From Candidatus Aenigmatarchaeota archaeon (GTDB lineage Archaea; Aenigmatarchaeota; Aenigmatarchaeia; QMZS01): a stretch of 5,700 nt of DNA. The translations under genes and the position numbers were made by a program. The notes beneath the pieces were generated by a model that worked only from the letters and a program-made list of their open reading frames with translations, searched no databases and was not told the DNA's origin. Below are positions 1 through 5,700 of this stretch, one piece after another (positions within the stretch are counted from its first letter, which is position 1; each line of letters opens with the position of its first letter). Where the stretch lies: NCBI GenBank assembly GCA_003663295.1, contig QMZS01000063.1, positions 1 to 5,700 of the forward strand, written 5' to 3'.

Positions 1-391
1 ATTTGGTTACAACTTCCAGATTCTTATATTACCAAACGATTCCCACATAACCACCATAACTCCAAAATTCTCCACCCCATAATTTTTTTCTAGTCTCAGG
101 AAATCTTTTAAACATTTTTTTGCCAGTTATGCTCTTGATAATTTGCATAACCCTTGATGGAGAATATCTGGGTGGAGAAATAAACAAAATATGAACCTGA
201 TCTCCGTCTGAACCAATTTCTTCTATATCAAATTCGTATCTTTTAGCTATTTCATTAATCATACTGCAAAGATGATCCATATATTCTTTTTTTGTTAGAA
301 CTTTGCGTCTGTATTTCATCACGATGACGAGCTGATAATAAATCATGAATAACTTGCTGCAATTTATCAAATATACTTGGGAACTAATCAA
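1..391 (-). pseudogene. tnpA: Decayed IS200/IS605-type TnpA (HUH/Y1) transposase, 3' end beyond window
   Basis: TnpA enzymes cut and rejoin single-stranded DNA with an HUH metal site and one tyrosine. The family is recognisable from KYRRKVLT near the start, DQVHILFISPP in the middle and KLWGGEFWS near the end. Several lesions mark it as dead. The HUH motif, normally D-H-V-H, reads DQVH (codon 197-199, CAG). The conserved YHLV near the start is YQLV. A TAA at 29-31 stops the frame right after GGYVGIVW. The frame reads on past that stop as YKNLEVVTK to the window edge, which matches the usual segment just before the catalytic tyrosine, so that residue would lie outside the window. The start is unclear: the first ATG is at 344-346, yet family-like residues (SKLF) precede it, and the codon at 389-391 is TTG. 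No tnpB and no recognisable element end is visible. The identity is firm. That it is a pseudogene is inferred from the combined lesions. Confidence 0.85.
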
Positions 392-2000
392 GACTCAAAA
401 ATTCCTTTTTATTTTTCTGCTCAATATCCAACTGGCTCCCGAATTTATTTGCCTTAAATCTTCCTGTTTCCGGATCTCTCCTGAAAGTTATGTTGAAATT
501 TCTGAGGAAATTATTCAGCGCTTCATAAGTTGGTATTATTTCAGCTTCGCCGGATTTTGATGGTTTCCCTGTAAAAAATAAAATCCTGTTTGAAATCTGG
601 GAAAGCAAATGCAAATCATGGTCAACAATTATGGCAGTCGCCCCTTTATTTTCTATAATCCTCTGCATAATTTTAACTAACTGCAACCTGTGCTCAATAT
701 CAAGAAAGGCGGAGGGTTCATCCAATAAATATAACTCCGCATCCTTTGACAAACACAAAGCAATTGCAAGAGTTTGCAATTCCCCGCCGGATAATTCATC
801 AATTCTCTTTTTATAAAGTGTTTCCAAGTGGAGAGGATAAGCAATTTGATCTCTAAACCCTGCGGTCTTTGGAATAATCTCCTCAACAAGACCTGAATAA
901 TCCGGGCACAGATATTGCGGTTTATAGGATATGCTGACTTTGCCTATTTTCCCTTTATCCGCCTCAATCTTATTTGCAAGAATTTCCATGAAAGTTGTCT
1001 TTCCGATTGCATTTGGTCCAATCACCCCAAGAATTTCCTTTTTGTAAATATCTCCCCTCTTAACTTCTAATCTGAAATTTCCCTGCTTTTTCTCAATATT
1101 TGTGAATGAAATCAGTTTGTCTATTTTCATGTTTTCCTGCATGCTAAGGTCAAAGGTAATTTTTTCCCTTCTTAATCTCACATTCTCCGCAGGAAGGTAA
1201 CCATTAAGATAAGAATTGATTCCTCTTAAAGAAGGATATAATGTTGAGACCACCCCGTAAACACCTGGGGAACCATACAATAAATAAACCTCATCCGCAA
1301 TATAATCAAGCAGAGCAAGGTCATGTTCAACAACAATCACTTCTTTATCCTTCAACCGATTTTTTAACAGGTTCATTATTTTCATTCTTGAAATAACATC
1401 TAGATAAGAAGAAGGTTCGTCCAATAGATATAAATCAGCTTCCTTTGAAAGACACAAAGCAATATTTAATGCTTGCAGTTCTCCCCCTGAATAATTATCT
1501 TTTTTGGTGATATTCAATTCCTTTACAATTGATTTGTCAAGTTCATCAATATCAACTGGACTCAAAACCTGAGGCTTATAAGATAATGTTTTTTCCCCCT
1601 TCAAATAAACCTTTATAATTGTGGGCAAATCATCCAAATTTGGTTTAAGTTCTCCGGCAAGAACTTTCACTGCTGTGGATTTTCCTATCCCATTTCTCCC
1701 CACCAAACCAATGATATTTCCTTTTTTTGGGACAGGGAAATTGTACAACGCAAACTTGTTTTCGCCATATCTGTGAATCAGACTTCCAATTTTCTCAGGA
1801 GTATTAACAATTTTTATTGCCCCAAAAGGACATCTATTCACGCAGATACCGCACCCAACGCAGAGCTGTTCATCTATTACTGCACAACCATCAATCTTGA
1901 TGCATTCTTCGTCCAGCTTGTTTCTTGGGCAGACATTCTGGCATAAATTCTGGCATTTCTTAGGCTCGCATCTTCCCTCATCAATAACAGCAATTCTCAT
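384..2000 (-). CDS. abce1: ABCE1/Rli1 ribosome-recycling ATPase, short form lacking the NBD1 helix-loop-helix
   Basis: ABCE1 splits ribosomes after termination and stays on the small subunit. It is a soluble twin-ATPase with two N-terminal 4Fe-4S clusters. Visible in order: cluster cysteines C11, C16, C20, C24 and C47, C50, C53, C57; Walker A1 GRNGIGKST (101-109); Q-loop YKPQ (141-144); signature YSGGELQ (170-176); Walker B with catalytic E195; H-switch H226; the hinge around YGSPGVYGVVS and GYLPAENVR; then Walker A2 GPNAIGKTT (328-336), signature LSGGELQ (403-409), E428, H461, and the C-terminal RRDPETGR hinge motif near residue 500. Its 538 residues are about 50-60 fewer than usual. The loss is in NBD1: the RGTELQ helix-loop-helix after Walker A is missing and the Q-loop-to-signature stretch is only about 26 residues. 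The arginine that normally follows GGELQ is A in NBD1 and T in NBD2. ATG follows the upstream microprotein stop by one base. ATPase function looks intact, but small-subunit docking may differ. Confidence 0.95.
   Translation of the reverse strand: MRIAVIDEGRCEPKKCQNLCQNVCPRNKLDEECIKIDGCAVIDEQLCVGCGICVNRCPFGAIKIVNTPEKIGSLIHRYGENKFALYNFPVPKKGNIIGLVGRNGIGKSTAVKVLAGELKPNLDDLPTIIKVYLKGEKTLSYKPQVLSPVDIDELDKSIVKELNITKKDNYSGGELQALNIALCLSKEADLYLLDEPSSYLDVISRMKIMNLLKNRLKDKEVIVVEHDLALLDYIADEVYLLYGSPGVYGVVSTLYPSLRGINSYLNGYLPAENVRLRREKITFDLSMQENMKIDKLISFTNIEKKQGNFRLEVKRGDIYKKEILGVIGPNAIGKTTFMEILANKIEADKGKIGKVSISYKPQYLCPDYSGLVEEIIPKTAGFRDQIAYPLHLETLYKKRIDELSGGELQTLAIALCLSKDAELYLLDEPSAFLDIEHRLQLVKIMQRIIENKGATAIIVDHDLHLLSQISNRILFFTGKPSKSGEAEIIPTYEALNNFLRNFNITFRRDPETGRFKANKFGSQLDIEQKNKKEFLSLD
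715..764 (-). repeat. ABCE1 internal repeat copy in NBD2 (Walker B region)
   Basis: This stretch encodes part of the NBD2 Walker B block (CLSKDAELYLLDEPS). By hand alignment it matches 1414-1463 in NBD1 at 43 of 50 bases without gaps, a level unusual for such anciently separated domains. Confidence 0.7.
1414..1463 (-). repeat. ABCE1 internal repeat copy in NBD1 (Walker B region)
   Basis: This is the partner of the NBD2 copy at 715-764. It encodes CLSKEADLYLLDEPS. NBD1 in this family normally has a Walker B nearer VYFFDEP (from memory), so LYLLDEP here looks NBD2-like and suggests copying from NBD2 into NBD1. Confidence 0.7.
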
Positions 2001-2001
2001 G

Positions 2002-2133
2002 TTAAGCTAAACCCAGACTGGGTATACTTAAGAGTCCATCTGAAACAACCAATAATATCAAAAATGCAAGCACGCATACGAGAATAATCACCACCAATAA
2101 AACCGGATAAGAACCTAAGTTTTCGTCTCCCAT
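2002..2133 (-). CDS. Predicted 43-residue single-span membrane microprotein, coupled to ABCE1
   Basis: This short open frame runs from ATG (2131-2133) to TAA (2002-2004). It begins MGDENLGSYP, continues with a hydrophobic run at residues 11-30 (LLVVIILVCVLAFLILLVV lies inside it), and ends SDGLLSIPSLGLA. It has no lysine or arginine; the charges are D3, E4 and D32, so the positive-inside rule gives no orientation. The start is forced, because an in-frame TAA lies two codons upstream (2137-2139). Only one base separates its stop from the ABCE1 ATG, and ABCE1 has no obvious ribosome site of its own, so translational coupling is likely. The TATA-like box at 2178-2192 is well placed to drive both genes. 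I do not recognise the family. The charge pattern and sequence do not look like SecE or Sec61-beta. That it is a gene rests on the transmembrane composition and the tight spacing, not on homology. Confidence 0.55.
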   Translation of the reverse strand: MGDENLGSYPVLLVVIILVCVLAFLILLVVSDGLLSIPSLGLA

Positions 2134-2166
2134 AAATTACAGGTTATTTACTTTTTATTCAGGGAT

Positions 2167-2174
2167 TCCCGGGA
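2167..2174. promoter_or_regulatory. GC-rich palindrome between TATA box and start, possible operator
   Basis: TCCCGGGA is a perfect 8-base palindrome in otherwise AT-rich DNA. It lies between the minus-strand TATA-like box and the expected transcription start of the microprotein-ABCE1 unit, where a bound repressor would block the promoter. A single short palindrome can occur by chance, so this is a suggestion only. Confidence 0.2.
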
Positions 2175-2177
2175 GAT

Positions 2178-2192
2178 TTAATATATAAAGTA
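2178..2192 (-). promoter_or_regulatory. TATA-like archaeal promoter for the microprotein-ABCE1 unit
   Basis: Read on the minus strand this is CTTTATATATTAA, a strong archaeal TATA-like box. With the usual spacing of about 25 bases, transcription would start near 2155-2160 and leave a leader of roughly 25 bases before the ATG at 2131-2133. No Shine-Dalgarno site is seen in that leader. The box is nearly symmetrical, but no plus-strand gene follows it. Confidence 0.5.
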
Positions 2193-2237
2193 TTAATTTC
2201 CTTTTTTGGTTGCAATCATATTAGGTTTCAGGCTTAA

Positions 2238-2771
2238 TTAATATCCTCCACCACCGAACCAGATAGCTCTTGCTTCTTCTACTTCTGGTTTGGAGACCTC
2301 TGTTGCGTTGGCTTTCCATCTTGCGATGAATGCCATTAATTCTGGCATGTCAATTAGGTTATCTGAATTTGTGTCTGCTTTGTGGATTTGTGATCCTTCA
2401 TTAGGCACAAGATAATTTATCCTTATAAATGTTTTTAGATGACTTCCGTATAAATCTTTGATTGCGAAATAATAACATCTGTCTAGAGTTGCATTGATGG
2501 TGAAATTCGCTCTATAATTATTATCCTGATATCCAAAGTTCTCTTCTCCTCACCCGCCAGCTGGACTGCCAGGTACAATTGCAGAATTATTATAATTGGT
2601 ATCATTTTCAAAAGGAGACGTGGAATACCGAACCTCAAACGTTTCATAATGAAGTTTATATGCACTAAATGAATGCCAGTCAATATTAAATTCTCCATCG
2701 CCGAAATAGGTGGCAGCAACACTATTAACCAAAATGAGAGATTCTTTTTGAGTCCATTCCATTATTTTCAT
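2238..2771 (-). pseudogene. Remnant of a surface/secreted protein with a C-terminal EF-hand (dockerin-like) tail, in-frame TGA
   Basis: One reading frame runs from ATG (2769-2771) to TAA (2238-2240), interrupted only by TGA at codon 74 (2550-2552). Before the stop it reads like a beta-rich extracellular domain (YFGDGEFNIDWHS, YETFEVRYSTSPFEN, VPGSPAGG). After it the frame continues as GEENFGYQ and YYFAIKDLYGS. The C-terminus has a canonical EF-hand loop, DTNSDNLIDMPE (133-144), with acidic or Asn ligands at loop positions 1, 3, 5, 9 and 12. A helix with MAFIARWK follows, and the protein ends AIWFGGGGY. There is no signal peptide, and an in-frame TAA lies directly before the ATG, so the front of the gene is gone; only 56 bases remain before the divergent transporter. 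Protein-like sequence on both sides of the TGA favours a recent nonsense change (GGA to TGA would give a Gly run) or a base-call error. Family and ligand are unknown. Confidence 0.75.
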
Positions 2772-2786
2772 TTAAAAGTATTGCGA

Positions 2787-2800
2787 TTCTTATAATTTGA
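2787..2800 (+). promoter_or_regulatory. TATA-like promoter for the transporter gene
   Basis: TTATAATT (2790-2797) is a plausible archaeal TATA box about 35 bases before the ATG at 2828. It would give a very short leader of roughly 6-10 bases, and no Shine-Dalgarno site is present. The whole spacer is AT-rich, so the assignment is tentative. Confidence 0.35.
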
Positions 2801-2827
2801 TTAAAATAATATCAATAAACATATATT

Positions 2828-4057
2828 ATGAATTTAAAAAAAGGTGAGACCGCTGCGGGGAGAGCGGGATTGATTTCAGTTTTACTGGTAATTATAAAAT
2901 TAATCGTAGGGTCTTTATCAGGAAGTATTGCTTTGATAAGCGATGCCCTGCACAGCTTTGCTGACCTGACTGTGGATATTATCTCTTGGGCAGGTCTCAA
3001 AATTGCCCAAAGAAAACCAGATGAAAAATTCCATTATGGATATTATAAAGCAGAGTCTTTGGCCACCTTATTCATTTCATTTTTTATCCTATACATTGCG
3101 GTTAATCTCATATTTGAGGGTTATTCAAGGATTATTGTTGTTTCCGAGATAACAATGCCTTTTATTGCATTATTTATTGCTTTAATATCATCCCTAGTTT
3201 CATTCTCAGTGTCAAAATACCTGCGAAAAATAGGAGAAACCATAAATTCCCAAGCCCTGATTATAAACTCAAAAGAACGGTTTCTTGACGGCATTTCCTC
3301 AATTGGGGTTTTTGTCGCGATTCTTTTGAATTCTTATGGCATTTACTGGGCAGAAGGGGTTATCACGATCATCATAGGAGCAATGATCTTAAAAATAGGT
3401 ATTCTCTCGCTAAAAGACTCTATTTTTTCTCTGATGGATATTAGTCCGGTCGAAGAAGAAAAAAATGTGAAAGAAATTATAAAAAAAATAAAAGGGGTGG
3501 ATGATTATTCAGACCTAAAACTAAGAAAATCAGGACCTTTTGTTTTCGGCGAAGTCAAAATAAATATTAAAAAATCCGCTTCAATCAATAAAGCTCATGA
3601 GATTGCGGATGAAATTGAGAGTAAAATTCATAATGAAATAAGTTCTATTAAATCATTCATAGTTCATGCCGAACCTTATAAAAGCGAAAAAAATAAAATT
3701 GCAATCCCAGTTCTTAACCAGGATGGTTTAAATTCCAAAATAATGAATCACTTTGGAAGAACGGATTATTTTATGTTTCTTGAAATTAATAAAAAATCCA
3801 TCAACAAGTTCTATTTTAAAGAAAATCCTTACAAAAAGAAAAAACTAAGAACCGGGCTGGATGTTGTTGATTTTATCCTGAAAGAAAAAGTGAATATTTT
3901 AGTAACTAAAGAAATAGGCGAAATATCAGTTAACAAATTAAGAGATAATCTTGTTGATATTTACAAAGCAGAAGGAGGAAACTGCGGCGAGATTGTAAAT
4001 AAATTCCTTGAGGGAAAATTAATAGAGATGAAAAAACCAACCAGAAAAAAAGATTGA
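2828..4057 (+). CDS. Cation diffusion facilitator (CDF) metal transporter fused to a C-terminal NifX/NifB-type domain
   Basis: CDF proteins are membrane antiporters that export divalent metals such as Zn, Mn or Fe in exchange for protons. Residues 12-200 hold about six membrane spans. Span 2 carries SDALHSFAD, giving metal-site candidates H42 and D46. Span 5 begins KERFLDGISS, giving E150 and D154 where common Zn exporters have H-x-x-x-D. HYGYYKAES (69-77) is the family's HPYGHGKxE loop in variant form. Residues about 205-285 fit the cytoplasmic ferredoxin-like CDF domain. Residues about 293-400 add a second domain starting KIAIPVLNQDG, with NHFGRTDYFMF and an end of GEIVNKFLEGKL. These are marks of the dinitrogenase iron-molybdenum cofactor (NifX/NifB C-terminal) fold, which binds metal clusters or cofactors. 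At 409 residues the protein is about 110 longer than a plain CDF because of this fusion. The metal is not settled; iron or manganese is a reasonable guess. The downstream phosphatase gene is 40 bases away and may be co-transcribed. Confidence 0.92.
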   Translation: MNLKKGETAAGRAGLISVLLVIIKLIVGSLSGSIALISDALHSFADLTVDIISWAGLKIAQRKPDEKFHYGYYKAESLATLFISFFILYIAVNLIFEGYSRIIVVSEITMPFIALFIALISSLVSFSVSKYLRKIGETINSQALIINSKERFLDGISSIGVFVAILLNSYGIYWAEGVITIIIGAMILKIGILSLKDSIFSLMDISPVEEEKNVKEIIKKIKGVDDYSDLKLRKSGPFVFGEVKINIKKSASINKAHEIADEIESKIHNEISSIKSFIVHAEPYKSEKNKIAIPVLNQDGLNSKIMNHFGRTDYFMFLEINKKSINKFYFKENPYKKKKLRTGLDVVDFILKEKVNILVTKEIGEISVNKLRDNLVDIYKAEGGNCGEIVNKFLEGKLIEMKKPTRKKD

Positions 4058-4097
4058 ACAAACAATTTTCTTTAAGAATAATTTTCCAAAAGATATT

Positions 4098-4640
4098 ATG
4101 GCAAAAATACTTGTTGGTTCTAAAAACCCAGTGAAAATAACTTCTGTGGAAGAAGGATTTTTAAAGTTCTTTAAAGATGTTGAGGTTATTGGGATTGATG
4201 TTGATTCCGGGGTTCCTGACCAGCCAATAAATAATGAAATATTCAAAGGCGCAAAAAACCGGGCTTTGGAACTAAAAAAGAAAAATGAATTAAAAAATTT
4301 GGAGGGAGATTTTTTTGTTGGACTTGAAGGAGGAATAACTGAGATTCATTCAAAATGGTTTAATTATATGGTGGTTTATATTATTGATAATAAAGACCAA
4401 ACAGGCATCAGCATGTCTGATCATTTTGAACTCCCTAAAATTATTGTTGAGAAACTTTTGAATGGTGGGGAACTTGGTCCAGTGATAGACGAATTAATTG
4501 GTGATTCAAATATAAAACAAAAAAGCGGGGCAATAGGATTTTTCACAAAAGATATTCTTAACCGAAAAGACCTATGCAGATCTGGGGTAATAACTGCTTT
4601 GATTCCTTTCATTAATAAGGGGTTATATTTTGGTGAATAA
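4098..4640 (+). CDS. yjjX: Inosine/xanthosine triphosphatase, DUF84/YjjX family
   Basis: Members of this family remove phosphate from ITP and XTP, keeping deaminated purines out of RNA and DNA. They are cytoplasmic house-cleaning enzymes. The 180-residue length is typical. Family marks in order: ILVGSKNPVKI at the start (phosphate-binding loop), DVDSGVPDQP (about 35-44), FKGAKNRA (about 49-56), FFVGLEGGI (about 72-80), LP-x-I followed by GGELGPVID (about 124-131), GAIGFFTKD (about 144-152), and R-x-x-x-x-x-GVITALIPF near the end. These match the E. coli YjjX pattern block for block. The ATG at 4098 gives the natural N-terminus directly before the first strand. No Shine-Dalgarno site is seen; the 40-base gap after the transporter is AT-rich with no strong promoter, so read-through from the transporter is likely. 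Related Ham1/RdgB enzymes are excluded by the motif set. Nothing appears damaged. Confidence 0.92.
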   Translation: MAKILVGSKNPVKITSVEEGFLKFFKDVEVIGIDVDSGVPDQPINNEIFKGAKNRALELKKKNELKNLEGDFFVGLEGGITEIHSKWFNYMVVYIIDNKDQTGISMSDHFELPKIIVEKLLNGGELGPVIDELIGDSNIKQKSGAIGFFTKDILNRKDLCRSGVITALIPFINKGLYFGE

Positions 4641-4681
4641 TTTTTTTAAAGTTAACTAAACTTATATTTATTTATAAGTTT
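4641..4681 (+). terminator. Poly-T tract and AT-rich hairpin between convergent genes
   Basis: A run of seven T (4641-4647) follows the stop codon directly, a typical archaeal termination signal for plus-strand transcripts. A perfect 9-base inverted repeat follows: AAACTTATA at 4658-4666 pairs with TATAAGTTT at 4673-4681 around a six-base loop. The symmetric stem sits between converging genes and could act in both directions. The stem has a single G-C pair, so it is weak. Confidence 0.45.
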
Positions 4682-4732
4682 TGTCGATCCATCTCAAATT
4701 TAAAACCAATCATAAAACCATCTCGAAAATTA

Positions 4733-5700
4733 TCATTCCATCTGGGCAATCCTCTCAGTTATCATAGCAATAAAAATTATCAGGAACCCAAGCACAATTG
4801 AAATAACCAAATAAAGAGGATTATATTCCGGGAGCATGATATACTGAATACTGTTCTCAAGAACTACGTAGATAGAAAAAGTTAATGCATAATAAGTGAC
4901 ATATTTTATCGCCCCGGATGATTTATCATAAATATAAAGCAGTTTCCCAGTTAAGAACGTTAACACAGCAACAAAAAAATATGACAAAGAACCCTGAACA
5001 AAACTTAAAGCAGAAACCAAAATATTTGAATTTAAGTATAGATTATAATCATTATAACCCTGAACAATCCCTATAGTAACAAAAGCCAAACTAAGTATAT
5101 AACAGAAAAAAGAAACCTTGTCTTTTGAAAAAGTTGCGCTCAGTTCATTAACAAAACTAATAACAAATCTTTCCATATGGAAGGCTTTTATCATTAAATA
5201 ACCGCCAATCACCCCAAGAGTAACTCTCCAACCTAAATCACCAAATAAAGAATATAATACCAAAGCTATTGCGGGCAATCCAAGAACAATCTTACTTGTC
5301 TGAGGGTCGCTTACAATATCCTTAAAAAAATTAAGAGCAACATAATATCCGCTCTCGAGTTGTGAACTCTGCCTGACAACAATTTTAACAACAGATAATA
5401 TCTGCAACTTTGACTGAATTATGGGAATCAAACATTCATCTTCCGCCCCATCAGAAACAAAAACTGCTTTTTTGATGCCATATTCTTTAATTATTCCTTC
5501 CAATTGTCTCACAATTTTTATATCAGATTTAATGCCAACTTCCCTGTCACCGGTAAAAGTAGCTAAATGAACTTTTTCACCTTGTTTTTTTAAGCTATCA
5601 TATTCTTTTATTGCCCCAAACAAAGAATTTGCATCACTTTCCCCAGGATCCTTAATTGCAAGATTTTTTGCCACATCTAAATTTTCTTTCCTTCCGGTTA
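4733..5700 (-). CDS. DUF373-family archaeal integral membrane protein, N-terminus beyond window
   Basis: DUF373 proteins are found in archaea, have no established function, and join a soluble N-terminal domain to a multi-span membrane domain. The frame is open to the window edge: before the GTG at 5672-5674 it continues upstream as TGRKENLD. That run matches the family's GREENL region leading into the conserved DPGESDANSLFGAI block, so the GTG is an internal valine and not the start. About 321 residues are visible. The soluble part includes LATFTGD and the conserved VSDGAEDE. From about residue 137 on, hydrophobic segments at roughly 137-152, 159-174, 195-214, 225-256, 265-288 and 294-313 suggest six or seven spans, with a short tail ending AQME. 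It stops with TGA (4733-4735) and converges on the phosphatase gene. The missing part is probably a few tens of residues, including the family's first strand. Confidence 0.9.
   Translation of the reverse strand, partial: TGRKENLDVAKNLAIKDPGESDANSLFGAIKEYDSLKKQGEKVHLATFTGDREVGIKSDIKIVRQLEGIIKEYGIKKAVFVSDGAEDECLIPIIQSKLQILSVVKIVVRQSSQLESGYYVALNFFKDIVSDPQTSKIVLGLPAIALVLYSLFGDLGWRVTLGVIGGYLMIKAFHMERFVISFVNELSATFSKDKVSFFCYILSLAFVTIGIVQGYNDYNLYLNSNILVSALSFVQGSLSYFFVAVLTFLTGKLLYIYDKSSGAIKYVTYYALTFSIYVVLENSIQYIMLPEYNPLYLVISIVLGFLIIFIAMITERIAQME

Noticed and set aside
389..391. TTG as the start of the transposase
   Set aside because: It is a poor start overlapping the ABCE1 stop, and the gene is already broken. 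The original start cannot be decided from the sequence.
345..816. Plus-strand open frames opposite ABCE1 (345-560 and 631-816)
   Set aside because: They are antisense to well-conserved ABCE1 coding sequence, and their products have no recognisable features.
677..889. Minus-strand open frame of 70 codons inside ABCE1
   Set aside because: It is an alternate frame of the NBD2 signature and Walker B region, with no independent protein signal.
2550..2552. TGA read as an amino acid (recoded Trp/Gly or selenocysteine)
   Set aside because: TGA is the natural stop of the transporter gene (4055-4057) and of the DUF373 gene (4733-4735), both at sensible C-termini, and no selenocysteine-type hairpin was recognised next to it. 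A nonsense change or base error is simpler.
2483..2722. Open frame of 79 codons on the minus strand
   Set aside because: It lies in another frame over the surface-protein remnant. Its Ile/Leu-rich product has no motif, whereas the main frame has an EF-hand.
4019..4612. Minus-strand open frames opposite the phosphatase gene (4019-4246 and 4421-4612)
   Set aside because: They are mirror frames of a clearly conserved YjjX-family gene.
5672..5674. GTG as the start of the DUF373 protein
   Set aside because: The frame continues upstream to the window edge with family-like residues (TGRKENLD), so the GTG codes an internal valine.

Overview
The window looks archaeal. It carries an ABCE1/Rli1 ribosome-recycling ATPase and a DUF373 membrane protein, both hallmarks of archaea or of archaea plus eukaryotes. 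Start codons lack clear Shine-Dalgarno sites and sit behind AT-rich TATA-like boxes. The DNA is AT-rich and the genes are compact. A small-genome lineage of the DPANN type would fit the shortened ABCE1 and the dockerin-like surface-protein tail, but that placement is inference.

Layout, left to right. Positions 1-391 (minus) hold a decayed IS200/IS605 TnpA transposase that has lost a catalytic histidine and gained a premature stop. It abuts the 3' end of ABCE1 (384-2000, minus). One base upstream of ABCE1 ends an unlisted-size gene of 43 codons (2002-2133, minus), predicted to be a single-span membrane microprotein. A good TATA-like box lies at 2178-2192, so the microprotein and ABCE1 look like one two-gene transcript. 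Positions 2238-2771 (minus) hold the tail of a surface or secreted protein with a textbook EF-hand/dockerin-like calcium loop. It lacks its front half and is interrupted by one in-frame TGA.

To the right are two plus-strand genes 40 bases apart: a cation diffusion facilitator fused to a C-terminal NifX/NifB-type (dinitrogenase Fe-Mo cofactor) domain (2828-4057), and a DUF84/YjjX-family inosine/xanthosine triphosphatase (4098-4640). An AT-rich hairpin at 4658-4681 separates them from a convergent DUF373 membrane protein (4733-5700, minus) whose N-terminus lies beyond the window.

No shared pathway ties these genes together. The parts most worth a second look are the ABCE1 unit and the metal transporter. 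The ABCE1 lacks the NBD1 helix-loop-helix, shows signs of conversion between its two ATPase halves, and is tightly coupled to a membrane microprotein. The transporter has an atypical intramembrane metal site. No RNA gene, CRISPR array or complete mobile element was seen, and no gene-free stretch exceeds 300 bases.
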